From assembly GCA_021414305.1 (NCBI GenBank), contig JAIOOS010000017.1, forward strand, positions 124,001-188,000: a stretch of DNA of 64,000 nt. Reading direction: 5' to 3'. Position 1 is the first letter of the stretch. Each line of letters begins with the position of its first letter. The position numbers were made by a program, and so were the translations under genes. Positions 43,315-52,103 of the stretch are shown piece by piece. Origin of the DNA: Burkholderiales bacterium (GTDB lineage: Bacteria > Pseudomonadota > Gammaproteobacteria > Burkholderiales > Burkholderiaceae_C). Under the pieces are notes generated by a model. It was given only the letters and a program-made list of their open reading frames with translations. It was not told the origin of the DNA and did not search any database.

Positions 43315-44118
43315 TCAGAGCTTCTCGGTCTCGCCGGCCGCCGGCTGCCAGCGCATCAGGCGCTTCTCGATCCGGCCGACGCCCCAGTCGAGCGCGAGCG
43401 CGAACACAGTCAGCACCAGGATCCCGGCCATCACCGTGTTGATGTCGAATGCGCCCTCGGCCTGCAGGATCAGGTAGCCGACACCGCGCGAGGAGCCCAG
43501 GTATTCGCCGACCACGGCGCCGACGAAGGCCAGGCCCACCGAGGTGTGCAGCGAGCTGAACACCCAGCTCGTCGCGCTCGGCAGGTAGACGTGGCGCAGC
43601 AGGTCGCGCTGCGAGGCGCCGAGCATGCGCGCGTTGGCGAGCACCACCGGGCTCACTTCCTTGACGCCCTGGTAGACGTTGAAGAAGACGATGAAGAAGA
43701 CCAGGGTCACGCCGAGCGCGACCTTGCTCGCCACGCCGAGGCCGAACCAGACCGCGAAGATCGGCGCCAGGATCACGCGCGGCATGCTGTTCAGCGCCTT
43801 GATGTACGGGTCGGCGATCGCGCCGGCCAGGGGGCTGAGCGCGAGCCAGAGGCCGAACACGAGGCCGAGCACGGTGCCGATGGCGAAGGCGAGGACCGTC
43901 TCGAGCAGGGTGATCCAGAGGTGCCCGTAGATGTCGTGGTTCGTCACGAACCAGTGCCAGATGCGCTCCAGCACCTTGAGCGGCTCGCCGAAGAAGAACG
44001 CCGCCTGGCGGTCGTTCTCGAACATGAACGGCGGAATCAGCCCCGGCGTGGTCAGCAGGTACCAGACCCCGAACACGGCGATCAGGAGCAGGGCCCGCCA
44101 GAGGCGCAAGTGCTTCAT
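43315..44118 (-). CDS. NitT/TauT-type ABC transporter permease
   Basis: A 267-residue permease of the SsuC/TauC class with about six membrane segments. The EAA docking loop reads as A-R-M-L-G-A-S near residue 168. ATG 44118 (M-K-H-L-R-L-W) is preferred over a 21-residue extension. The matching ATPase and binding-protein genes lie on the same strand at 45.4 and 47.3 kb, separated by unrelated genes. The substrate is unknown. Confidence 0.9.
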   Translation of the reverse strand: MKHLRLWRALLLIAVFGVWYLLTTPGLIPPFMFENDRQAAFFFGEPLKVLERIWHWFVTNHDIYGHLWITLLETVLAFAIGTVLGLVFGLWLALSPLAGAIADPYIKALNSMPRVILAPIFAVWFGLGVASKVALGVTLVFFIVFFNVYQGVKEVSPVVLANARMLGASQRDLLRHVYLPSATSWVFSSLHTSVGLAFVGAVVGEYLGSSRGVGYLILQAEGAFDINTVMAGILVLTVFALALDWGVGRIEKRLMRWQPAAGETEKL

Positions 44119-44174
44119 CGAGTGGACGATCGTAGGCGATGGCGACAATGGCGCCGACCCGGAGCTCCCCCAAC

Positions 44175-45341
44175 ATGACACGACCCCTCGCGCCGCGCGG
44201 CGCCACCATCGCCCCCTTCTACGCCGGCGAGATCGGCCTGCGAGCCATGGCGCGACTGCGCGCCGGCCTGCCGGTGATCGCGATGCACTTCGGCCAGCCC
44301 TCGGCCGGCATCCCGACCCATGCGCGCGCCGCCGCGCATGCCAGCCTCGACCGCGATTCGAGCGGCTACTGGCTCTCGGCCGCGCTGTGCGAGCGGATCG
44401 CCCTTCACTACGCCGAGGTGCACGGGGTCGAGGTGCCGCCCGGGCGCGTGCTGCTCACCGCCGGCGCGAGCGCCGGGCTGACCGCGGTGTTCGCCGCCCT
44501 GTTCGCCGCCGGCGACCGGATCGGCGTGACGCGACCGGGCTACCCCGCCTATCGCAACGCGCTGAATGCGCTCGGCCGAACCGCGGTCGAGATCGATTGC
44601 GGCGCCGACGTGGGCTTTCGCCTCCAGCCGGCCATGCTCGACGCGCTCGAATCGCCGCTGCACGGCCTGATCGTCGCCAGCCCCGCCAACCCGACCGGCG
44701 CGATGCTCTCGCGCGACGAGCTCGCCGCCGTGGCGGCGCGCTGCCGCCAGGACGGCACGCGGCTGATCTCCGACGAGATCTATCACGGCGTCGCCTACGG
44801 TCGCAAGTCGACGACGGCGCTCGCGCTCGACCCCGACGCGATCGTCCTCAACAGCTTCTCGAAGCTGTTCCGCATGCCCGGCTGGCGACTCGGCTGGATC
44901 GTCGCGCCGGCCGACTGCGTGCAGACGCTGTACGACTATCTGATCAACCTCTTCCTCGTGCCCTCGAGCCTTGCGCAGCACGCGGCGCTGGCCGCCTTCG
45001 ACGACCTGCCGGAGCTGGAGGAGACGGTGGCGCAGTACGCGAAGAACCGCGACCGCCTGCTGGCCGCGCTGCCGCAGATGGGCATAGGGGGCGTCGCCCC
45101 GCCCGACGGCGCGTTCTACCTGTACGCGGACGTCGGGCACCTGACGAACGACAGCCTGGCCTTCTGCCACCGTCTCGTCGACGAGACCGGCGTCGCGATC
45201 GCGCCCGGCATCGACTTCGACCCGGTGCACGGCCATCGCCACGTCCGCCTCTCGTTCGCGATCAGCGGCGACGAGCTGGAGCAGGCGCTCGCCCTGCTCG
45301 GGCCCTGGCTGGCAAGGCAGCCGCGCATCGGAGCGCGCTGA
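44175..45341 (+). CDS. PLP-dependent aminotransferase, class I/II
   Basis: A 388-residue fold-type I aminotransferase. The PLP-binding Lys is in N-S-F-S-K-L-F-R-M-P-G-W-R-L-G-W, with S-P-A-N-P-T-G-A before it, Y-P-A-Y-R for substrate contact and R-L-S-F-A-I near the C-terminus. The family acts on aspartate, aromatic or similar amino acids; specificity is not clear from sequence. It starts at ATG 44175 and runs opposite to the flanking ABC genes, breaking up that transport system. Confidence 0.88.
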   Translation: MTRPLAPRGATIAPFYAGEIGLRAMARLRAGLPVIAMHFGQPSAGIPTHARAAAHASLDRDSSGYWLSAALCERIALHYAEVHGVEVPPGRVLLTAGASAGLTAVFAALFAAGDRIGVTRPGYPAYRNALNALGRTAVEIDCGADVGFRLQPAMLDALESPLHGLIVASPANPTGAMLSRDELAAVAARCRQDGTRLISDEIYHGVAYGRKSTTALALDPDAIVLNSFSKLFRMPGWRLGWIVAPADCVQTLYDYLINLFLVPSSLAQHAALAAFDDLPELEETVAQYAKNRDRLLAALPQMGIGGVAPPDGAFYLYADVGHLTNDSLAFCHRLVDETGVAIAPGIDFDPVHGHRHVRLSFAISGDELEQALALLGPWLARQPRIGAR

Positions 45342-45363
45342 CGGCGCCTCTGCCCGCCCGCGC

Positions 45364-46203
45364 TCAGGCCGCGAGCTGCTGCCGGTAGCCGGCGAGCACT
45401 TCCTCGCGCAGCACGTCCCAGATCGCCTTGTGCAGCTCGACGAAGCGCGGCGTCGCGCGCACCTCGGCGACGTCGCGCGGCCGCGGCAGGTCGATCGCGA
45501 ACTCGCCGATCGGGTGCGAGCCGGGGCCGGCCGAGAGGCAGACGACGCGGTCGCTCATGGCGATCGCCTCGTCGAGGTCGTGGGTGATGAAGAGCACCGC
45601 CTTCTTCTTCTCGGCCCAGAGCGCGAGCACCTCGTTCTCCATCAGCTGGCGGGTCTGGATGTCGAGCGCGGAGAAGGGCTCGTCCATGAGGATGATGTCG
45701 GGGTCGAGCACCAGCGTCTGCGCCAGGCCGACGCGCTTTCGCATGCCACCCGAGAGCTGGTGCGGATAGCGGTCGCCGAAGCCGCCGAGGCCGACCCGCT
45801 TCAGCCATTCGAGCGCCTGCAGGTTCGCATCGGCAGTCGCGGCGCCGTGGAATTCGAGCCCGGCGGCGACGTTGCCGAGCGCGGTGCGCCAGGGCATCAG
45901 GCTGTCCGACTGGAACATGTAGCCGGCGCGCCGGTTGATGCCGGCGAGCTTCTCGCCGAACACCTCGACCGAGCCCGAGCTCGGCGCGAGCAGGCCGGCG
46001 GCGACGTTGAGCAGCGTGCTCTTGCCGCAGCCGGTGGGGCCGACGACCGAGACGAACTCGCCGGCGCCGACGGTGAGGGTGACGTCGCGCACGGCGGTGT
46101 AGCGCTGGCCCGGGTCGGCGCGCGACACGAAGGTGCAGGACAGGTCGCGCAGGGCGAGCGCCGCCGAGGGGAGGGCGTCCGACCGGCTGGGAGGCGTGGG
46201 CAT
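45364..46203 (-). CDS. NitT/TauT-type ABC transporter ATPase
   Basis: A 279-residue ATPase of the SsuB/TauB class. Walker A is [10 protein letters not shown], the signature is L-S-G-G-M with R-K-R-V-G-L-A-Q after it, Walker B is I-L-M-D-E-P and the H-loop is F-I-T-H-D-L-D-E-A. All motifs are intact. ATG 46203 (M-P-T-P-P-S) is chosen; a longer frame adds 50 residues of non-family sequence. It probably powers the permease at 43315-44118. Confidence 0.9.
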   Translation of the reverse strand: MPTPPSRSDALPSAALALRDLSCTFVSRADPGQRYTAVRDVTLTVGAGEFVSVVGPTGCGKSTLLNVAAGLLAPSSGSVEVFGEKLAGINRRAGYMFQSDSLMPWRTALGNVAAGLEFHGAATADANLQALEWLKRVGLGGFGDRYPHQLSGGMRKRVGLAQTLVLDPDIILMDEPFSALDIQTRQLMENEVLALWAEKKKAVLFITHDLDEAIAMSDRVVCLSAGPGSHPIGEFAIDLPRPRDVAEVRATPRFVELHKAIWDVLREEVLAGYRQQLAA

Positions 46204-46330
46204 GTTCTCGGGAGGGGCGGGCCGCGCGGCGACCGAGTGTAGTTCCGGCAGGCCATCGCCCCCCGCCCGAGCGAGTCCGGATCGCGGCCGGAGTTGCGTA
46301 TGGGCAGATACCACCTTCACGGAGTCGACC

Positions 46331-46639
46331 ATGACCTCCTTCTCCACGCTCAACCGGGCCGCCCTCTTGCTGACCTTCGCCGCCGGCGCCGCGCCTGCGT
46401 TCGCCGACGATGCCGCCGTCTCCCACGGGGACTGCGCATACCGCCCGTACTCGGCGATGCACCAGCGCTTCGTCGACCGGGCGGCCGAGGGCCCCGCCGC
46501 CCTGCGCCGCTACGTCGGCCTCGTCCAGCCGCTGCAGCAGCTCGACTATGACGATGCGGTCGCCTGGCTCGACGGCGAACGCGTCCGGCTGCAGGCCTGC
46601 AGAACGGCCGCGCTTCGCGACACGACGGCGCGGCGCTGA
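46331..46639 (+). CDS. Small secreted protein, unknown
   Basis: A 102-residue protein with a good signal peptide (A-L-L-L-T-F-A-A-G-A-A-P-A-F-A, cleavage near residue 28). The mature part has two cysteines (G-D-C-A-Y-R-P-Y and L-Q-A-C-R), which could form a disulfide. I do not recognise the family. It lies on the plus strand between two minus-strand genes and ends 14 bp before the convergent TMEM175-like gene. A cytochrome-like CxxCH motif is absent. Confidence 0.6.
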   Translation: MTSFSTLNRAALLLTFAAGAAPAFADDAAVSHGDCAYRPYSAMHQRFVDRAAEGPAALRRYVGLVQPLQQLDYDDAVAWLDGERVRLQACRTAALRDTTARR

Positions 46640-46645
46640 AGCGCT

Positions 46646-46663
46646 CGCGGCCTCAAGGCCGCG
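46646..46663. terminator. GC-rich hairpin between convergent genes
   Basis: A perfect 7-bp stem, CGCGGCC and GGCCGCG around TCAA, follows the small secreted gene by 6 bp and overlaps the end of the TMEM175-like gene. There is no T-run, so it is a weak candidate for a bidirectional terminator. Confidence 0.3.
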
Positions 46664-47315
46664 GGCCTTCCGGCATCGCCGCGTCGGCCTTGCGCTCGAT
46701 GCGGCGTGACCAGGGGCTGATCACCGCCATCAGCATGAACGCCATGTTGCCCATCGCCGGGATCGACACCAGCGCGCTGATGGCGAAGGCCAGTGCGCTG
46801 ATCAGGATCAGCCCGCCGATGCGCAGCCGCGCGCCGCGGAAGTGGCCGCGCGACATCGGCGCCTGGCCGAGCTCGGGATGTCGGTAGACGTGATGCAGCA
46901 CCAGCCACGCGGTCACGCCGAGCGCGGCCATGTTGATCGAATAGAAGCCCTGCGACACGAGCAGTCTGCCGAACTCGCCCGACAAGGCGGAGGAAAACGG
47001 CATCAGGCTCACGGCCGCGAGCTGCAGAAGATTCAGGCGAACGAGCGTCGCGTCGGCGCGCCGCAGGTGCGCAAAGACGCGATGGTGGCCGATCCAGAAC
47101 AGTGCCAGCACGAAGAAGCTCAGCGCCCAGGCGATCGCCTTGGGCAGCAATGCGACCAGCGCAGCATGTAGATCTTCGGCCGAATGAACGACGCCGTGGT
47201 CGGGCAACTTGAGCTCGATGACAAGCAGCGTCATCGCCACGGCAAAGATGCCGTCGGTGAGCGCCTCGCTGCGCTGCAGCGGCAGGTAGCCCCGCTCCTG
47301 ACCGGCTTCGGACAT
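46653..47315 (-). CDS. TMEM175/DUF1211-type potassium channel protein
   Basis: A 220-residue membrane protein with about six hydrophobic segments. The first helix carries R-S-E-A-L-T-D-G-I-F-A-V-A-M-T, matching the R-x3-[FL]-[ST]-D signature of bacterial TMEM175 potassium channels. The expected W-I-G-H-H region follows the third helix. These proteins are tetramers of one-repeat subunits. It lies 32 bp after the binding-protein gene of the split ABC importer but has no obvious link with it. Confidence 0.88.
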   Translation of the reverse strand: MSEAGQERGYLPLQRSEALTDGIFAVAMTLLVIELKLPDHGVVHSAEDLHAALVALLPKAIAWALSFFVLALFWIGHHRVFAHLRRADATLVRLNLLQLAAVSLMPFSSALSGEFGRLLVSQGFYSINMAALGVTAWLVLHHVYRHPELGQAPMSRGHFRGARLRIGGLILISALAFAISALVSIPAMGNMAFMLMAVISPWSRRIERKADAAMPEGPRP

Positions 47316-47347
47316 GGGACGCTCGCCTGTCGTTCGACCGAGGACTC

Positions 47348-48376
47348 TCAGCCCTTCGGATACTTCGAGTTCGCGCGCTTGACGAAGTCGTTGGTGTAGA
47401 TCGCCGCGAGGTCGATCTTCGCCGCCGCGATCTCCGGATCGATGCTCGCCAGCGCGCGCCGCGCCGTCTCCGCCCCGGCCTCCGGGAACATGCCGTCGGG
47501 CGAGAGCGCGCCCTTGGCGGAGAGGAAGGCGTCGACGTAGACCGCACGGTCGCCGAGCAGGTAGTTCTCGGGCACCGCCTTGATGATGTCGCCGGCGCCC
47601 GCGCCCTGGATCCACTTGTCGGCGCGCACCAGCGCGTTGGCCAGCGCCTGCGCGGTCGCCGGGTTCTTGTCGAGGAAGCTCTGCTGGGTGTAGAGGCAGC
47701 CGGCCGGCATGGGCCCGCCGAACACCTTGTCGGCCTCGGCGACGATGCGCGTGTCGGAGACGATCTTGAGGTCGCCGCTGCGCGTCAGCAGCGTGATCAC
47801 CGGGTCGAGGTTGGAGATCGCGTCGATCTGCCCGGTGCGCATGGCCGCGACTGCGCCGCTGCCGGTGCCGACGCCGATGATCGCCACGTCGCCCGGCTTC
47901 AGGCCGACCTTGCCGAGCACGAAGTTGGCGAGCACGTTGGTCGAGGAGCCGGGCGCGGTGACGCCGAGCTTCTTGCCCTTGAGCTCGGCCACCGACTTGA
48001 AGTTCGGCATCGTCTTCGGATTGATCCCGAGCACGATCTGCGGCGCCCGGCCCTGCAGCGCGAAGGCGCGCAGGCGCTGGCCCTTCACCTGCATGTTGAT
48101 CGTGTGCTCGAACGCGCCGGAGACGATGTCGGCGCTGCCGCCCACCAGCGCCTGCAGCGCGCGCGAGCCGCCGGCGAAATCGGCGATCGTGATGTCGAGG
48201 CCCTCGGCCTTGAAGTAGCCCTGGCCCTCGGCGATCGTCAGCGGCAGGTAGTACAGCAGGTTCTTGCCGCCGACCGCGATCGTCAGCTTCGGCTTTTCCA
48301 GCGCCTGGCCGCGGGCGGCGGTCATGGGAAGCGCCAGCGCGGCGGCGCTGGCGGTGAGAAGGGTGCGGCGGCGCAT
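47348..48376 (-). CDS. NitT/TauT-type ABC substrate-binding protein
   Basis: A 342-residue NMT1/SsuA-like periplasmic binding protein with a leader starting M-R-R-R-T-L-L and cleaved near A-R-G-Q (about residue 23). It has Y-Y-L-P-L-T-I-A-E-G-Q-G-Y-F-K-A-E-G-L, the family hallmark, and later G-S-S-T-N for ligand contact. Related proteins bind sulfonates, nitrate, thiamine precursors or aromatics; the ligand is not evident. It should deliver to the permease at 43315-44118. Confidence 0.9.
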   Translation of the reverse strand: MRRRTLLTASAAALALPMTAARGQALEKPKLTIAVGGKNLLYYLPLTIAEGQGYFKAEGLDITIADFAGGSRALQALVGGSADIVSGAFEHTINMQVKGQRLRAFALQGRAPQIVLGINPKTMPNFKSVAELKGKKLGVTAPGSSTNVLANFVLGKVGLKPGDVAIIGVGTGSGAVAAMRTGQIDAISNLDPVITLLTRSGDLKIVSDTRIVAEADKVFGGPMPAGCLYTQQSFLDKNPATAQALANALVRADKWIQGAGAGDIIKAVPENYLLGDRAVYVDAFLSAKGALSPDGMFPEAGAETARRALASIDPEIAAAKIDLAAIYTNDFVKRANSKYPKG

Positions 48377-48444
48377 CGGCTTGTCTCCGGTGATCTGGGC
48401 GCGACTGTAGCGAATGGCCGCCACGCCGCGTACCCCGATCTCCC

Positions 48445-48462
48445 CGGGGGCCGACGCCCCCG
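48445..48462. terminator. GC hairpin after lipoprotein gene
   Basis: CGGGGGC and GCCCCCG form a 7-bp stem with a CGAC loop, 10 bp past the stop of the minus-strand lipoprotein gene. No T-run follows in that direction, so termination is only a possibility; the short gap leads into the next gene on the same strand. Confidence 0.3.
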
Positions 48463-48472
48463 CCCCGGCGGA

Positions 48473-49489
48473 TCAGCCGACGTTGCCCTCGAGCTGCGGC
48501 AGCGGAATCGTGATCGTCCGGTCGATCGTGCCGTCCTTGCCGTGGTCGATGGTGATCGTCGCCATCGCGTTGGCGATCGTCACCGTGACGATGTTCGACG
48601 GCAGGGTGACCGTCCACGCGCCGGAAGTCGGCCGGCCGTCGGGGCCGTAGGTGGTCGCGCCGCCGGTGGTCGCGACGGTGAAGCTGAAGGTTGCGTTCGG
48701 CAGCACGCCGGCGAGGGTGTGCGTGCCCATGATCGTGCTCGACTGCAGCACGCCGCCCACCAGCGTCGCCGTGCGCTGGATGTCGGTGGCGCTCAGCGTG
48801 AACAGGCTCGAGCGCGCGTTGTAGTTCGTCGCCAGGGTCACGCTCGGCGTCGTGACGAAGTGGCTGCCGAGATGAACCGTGCCGTCGCTGTCGGTGGCGA
48901 CGCTGTAGTCGCGCTGGATGCTGCCGTTCAGGGTGGCGGTGCCGCGCGGCGTGGTCAGCATCAGCCCGGTGGCGGTGGTGGTCAGCGAGAGCGCGCCGTT
49001 GGCGCTGTCGCCGCTGGCATTGAGCACCGTCATCGCCAGCGTGCCGTCGAGCTGGCCGAGGCCGGCGGCGCCGGTGCAGGCGGCGTAGCTCACCTGATAG
49101 ACCTCGCCCGTGTCGAGCTTGCCGTTGCTCTCGCTGCCGCCGGTGCCGCCGGTGATGGACACCGTGGCGGTGCCGCCGCCCGGACACGGCTTCGACGAGG
49201 TCGCGAGGGGCTGCGCGCCGGCCGCCTGGGCCGCCATGCGATCGTCGCTCGCCATCGCGCCGGCGCCGGCGGCGATCATGGCCTGCGCGGCCTGCACGCC
49301 GGCATCGGCCACGCCGGCGGCGTCGCTGCCGATCTGCGCGGCGTTGGCCGCATACATCGTCGCCGTGGCGTCGTCGAGGCCGACCGAGCGGTCGGAGCCG
49401 CCACCGCCGCACGCGGCGAGCAGGGCGGCGGCAAGCAGCGACAGGGCGAACGCAGGGGCGCGGCGCGCAGGGAATTCGACTCGTAGCAT
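48473..49489 (-). CDS. Predicted lipoprotein, unknown function
   Basis: A 338-residue protein with a lipobox L-L-A-A-C-G (Cys about 27) followed by G-G-G-G-S, so it is probably lipid-anchored. The mature part is Ala/Gly/Ser/Thr-rich with alternating beta-strand pattern and two further cysteines (K-P-C-P-G-G-G and A-A-C-T-G). The end repeats V-T-I-A-N-A-M-A-T-I-T-I-like strands, suggesting a beta-sandwich or barrel-like fold. No family is recognised. Divergent from the protease gene; the 224-bp gap holds both promoters. Confidence 0.75.
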   Translation of the reverse strand: MLRVEFPARRAPAFALSLLAAALLAACGGGGSDRSVGLDDATATMYAANAAQIGSDAAGVADAGVQAAQAMIAAGAGAMASDDRMAAQAAGAQPLATSSKPCPGGGTATVSITGGTGGSESNGKLDTGEVYQVSYAACTGAAGLGQLDGTLAMTVLNASGDSANGALSLTTTATGLMLTTPRGTATLNGSIQRDYSVATDSDGTVHLGSHFVTTPSVTLATNYNARSSLFTLSATDIQRTATLVGGVLQSSTIMGTHTLAGVLPNATFSFTVATTGGATTYGPDGRPTSGAWTVTLPSNIVTVTIANAMATITIDHGKDGTIDRTITIPLPQLEGNVG

Positions 49490-49713
49490 GGCTGTTCCTC
49501 CAGAGTGAAAGGTGCGGCAAGCAGCGTGCCGCGTGCGGTGAGAAGGCACTGTCGAGGACCGCTGTTTCCGCCGCGTGTGCCGAATCGCCCCAGCGATGAG
49601 CAGGCGTGTCAGCCGCCCCGGGGCCTGTCACCGTTTGTCATCGAAGAGCACCGGCGAGACGAAGGGCCAATGGTCCGGCGAGCGCCGCGGGTGCCCTCGT
49701 AGAATGCCCTTGG

Positions 49714-51093
49714 ATGGGTTCTTGCCGATTCGTCCTCCTGCTGATCAGCGTGCTCGCCGGATCGGCAGTTGCGCCGGCCGGCGCAGCGCCGCCGCCGACG
49801 CTCTCCACCCCCGCCGCAGGCAGCGCGCCCGCGGCCGACGCGCCGCCCAGTGCTGCGCCGCAACCCGCTCCCGCGCCGGTCTCGCTTTCGGCGCGCAAGG
49901 TCTACGAGCAGGCGCGATCGCAGCTCGTGCAGATCCGCACCGTGCTCAAGGGCCAGGCCAGCCAGACCTCGGTCGGCTCGGGCTTCATCGTCACGAAAGA
50001 CGGCCTGATCGTCACCAATTTCCACGTCGTCAGCGAAGCGGCCTTGAAGCCGGAGCGCCACGACCTGGTCTACGTCACCGCCGACGGCCGCGAGGCGCCA
50101 TTGCAGATCCTGCAGCTCGACGTGCTGCACGACCTGGCGCTGCTGCGCGCCGCCGACGGCCCGGGCAAGACCTTCGACGCCCTCGCCTTTCGCCCCGAGG
50201 CCGAGCCGCTGGCGCAGGGAGAACGCATCTACTCGCTCGGCAACCCGCTCGACGTCGGCTTCGCGGTGGTGCAAGGCACCTACAACGGCCTGGTCAAGCG
50301 CAGCTTCTATCCGCAGATCTTCTTCGGCGGCGCGCTCTCCGGCGGCATGAGCGGCGGCCCGGCGCTCGACGAGGAAGGCCACGTCGTCGGCATCAACGTC
50401 GCCCGCCGCGTCGACGGCGAGCAGGTCAGCTTCCTCGTGCCGGCCAGCTTCGCCACCGCCCTGCTCGCGCGCGGCCGCGACGCGACGCCGATCACCGGCC
50501 CGGCCTACCCGATCGTCAACGAGCAGCTGCAGAAGCACCAGGCGCTGCTCACCGAGCGCTTCCTGCAGCAGGGCTGGAAGAGCGCGACCCATCCGCGCTA
50601 CCTGGTGCCGGTTCCGCCCGACGTGTTCATGCGCTGCTGGGGCTCGAGCGAGCCCTCGCGCACCGGCGGCATGGACTTCGAGCGTTCCGACTGCGTGATG
50701 GACACGCGCATCTTCGTCGGCGACTTCAACACCGGAACCATTTCCCTGCGGCACGAGAGCTACGACGGCTCCAAGCTCGGCGCGCTGCGCTTCGCGGCGC
50801 GCTATTCGCAGAGCTTTCGCAACGAGTCGTTCTCGCGCCTCTCGGGGCAGCACCAGACCAAGCCTCGCTGCAGCGAGGACTACATCGATCGCGACGGCCT
50901 GGCGCTGCGCGCCGTGGTCTGCATGCGCGCCTACAAGAAGCTGCCGCAGCTCTACGACGTGGCGGTGCTCGTGGCCACGCTCGACCAGTCGGAGGCCGGC
51001 GTGCAGGGCCGCTTCGACGCCCAGGGCGTGAGCTTCGGCAACGCGCAGAAGCTCGCCCGCCACTACCTCGACGCCTACCGATGGGTCCGCTAG
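49714..51093 (+). CDS. Trypsin-like serine protease (S1C/HtrA-like) with unique C-terminal domain
   Basis: A 459-residue exported protein. A signal peptide (about 1-24) and an Ala/Pro-rich linker precede a trypsin-like domain (about 60-250). The triad is His in T-N-F-H-V-V, Asp in L-H-D-L-A-L-L and Ser in G-G-M-S-G-G-P-A. No PDZ domain follows. The last 200 residues form a Cys-containing domain of unknown type. Its end overlaps the next gene by 13 bp, so a tight operon with an FHA protein and an SDR is likely. Confidence 0.9.
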   Translation: MGSCRFVLLLISVLAGSAVAPAGAAPPPTLSTPAAGSAPAADAPPSAAPQPAPAPVSLSARKVYEQARSQLVQIRTVLKGQASQTSVGSGFIVTKDGLIVTNFHVVSEAALKPERHDLVYVTADGREAPLQILQLDVLHDLALLRAADGPGKTFDALAFRPEAEPLAQGERIYSLGNPLDVGFAVVQGTYNGLVKRSFYPQIFFGGALSGGMSGGPALDEEGHVVGINVARRVDGEQVSFLVPASFATALLARGRDATPITGPAYPIVNEQLQKHQALLTERFLQQGWKSATHPRYLVPVPPDVFMRCWGSSEPSRTGGMDFERSDCVMDTRIFVGDFNTGTISLRHESYDGSKLGALRFAARYSQSFRNESFSRLSGQHQTKPRCSEDYIDRDGLALRAVVCMRAYKKLPQLYDVAVLVATLDQSEAGVQGRFDAQGVSFGNAQKLARHYLDAYRWVR

Positions 51094-52103
51094 CCCTGCT
51101 CGAGGCGCTCGACCGCGACGGCACGGTGCGCCAGGCCTGGCGCATCGAGCGCTGGCCGGTGACGATCGGCCGCGCGCTCGACAACGACGCGGTGCTGACC
51201 GAGCCGCATGTCGCCGCGCATCACGCGAGCATCGATTTCGTGCCCGCGGCCGAAGGTGCGGCGGCGGCCTCGCTCGTGGTCACCGCCGGGGCGACGAACA
51301 ATGGCCTCTGGGTCGGCCGCGAGCGCATCGCCGGCGGCGCGGTGCACACGGTCGCCGACAGCGGCCGCGACCTCGACCTGCACGTCGGCCGCACGGCGCT
51401 CCGCCTGCGCCTGCCCGGGCATGCGCTGGCGCCCGAGCAGACGCTCGCGCCGGTGCTCTCGCGCGAGATCGGCTGGCTGCCGACCGTCGGGCTGGCGCTC
51501 GCCTCGCTCGTCTTCGTGCTGTTCAACACCTACATCGACAACGACCCCGACGGCCTCGGCCGCGAGATCGGCAAGGCGGTGCTCGGCGCGCTCATGGTCG
51601 GCGCGATCTGGTGCGGCTTCTGGGCCCTGCTCTCGAAGATCTTCGCCCGGCAGAGCAGCTTCGGCTGGCACGTGCGCGTGTTCGTCATCGCGAGCCTCGC
51701 GTTCGTCGTGCTCGGCACGGTGCCGCCGCTGCTCGCCTTCGCCTTCTCCTGGCCCTGGGTCACCGACTTCAGCTTCGTCGTCGTCTTCGCCGCGGCCGCG
51801 ACCACGATCTACTTCCATCTTCTTGCCGTCGAGCCGGCGCGGGAGCGACTGATGCGGGCCGTGGCGGTGACCGGCTTCGTCGTCGGCGTGGCGCTGCAGC
51901 TCTGGTTCAACGTGCAGCGCACCGGGCGGCCGGGCGAGGAGCTGTACATGAACCACCTGTTCGCGCCGCAACTTCGCCTGGCCAGGCCCGTGCCGGTCGA
52001 CAGCTTCATCGACAAGCTCGCGCCGATGCAGGCGATCCTCGACAAGAAGGCGAAGGAGCAGACCGGCACCGACGACGCGCGCGGAGACGACGATGACGAA
52101 TGA
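51081..52103 (+). CDS. FHA-domain membrane protein
   Basis: A 340-residue protein. The N-terminus (about 1-110) is a phospho-Thr-binding FHA domain with V-T-I-G-R-A-L-D-N-D and H-H-A-S-I. Four hydrophobic segments (about 135-155, 165-185, 200-235 and 240-275) follow, and the acidic tail ends in D-D-D-D-E. It starts inside the protease gene (13 bp overlap) and runs 11 bp into the SDR gene. It may bring phosphorylated proteins to the membrane near the periplasmic protease. The Ser/Thr kinase at 37.6 kb is a possible phosphodonor. Confidence 0.87.
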   Translation: MGPLALLEALDRDGTVRQAWRIERWPVTIGRALDNDAVLTEPHVAAHHASIDFVPAAEGAAAASLVVTAGATNNGLWVGRERIAGGAVHTVADSGRDLDLHVGRTALRLRLPGHALAPEQTLAPVLSREIGWLPTVGLALASLVFVLFNTYIDNDPDGLGREIGKAVLGALMVGAIWCGFWALLSKIFARQSSFGWHVRVFVIASLAFVVLGTVPPLLAFAFSWPWVTDFSFVVVFAAAATTIYFHLLAVEPARERLMRAVAVTGFVVGVALQLWFNVQRTGRPGEELYMNHLFAPQLRLARPVPVDSFIDKLAPMQAILDKKAKEQTGTDDARGDDDDE

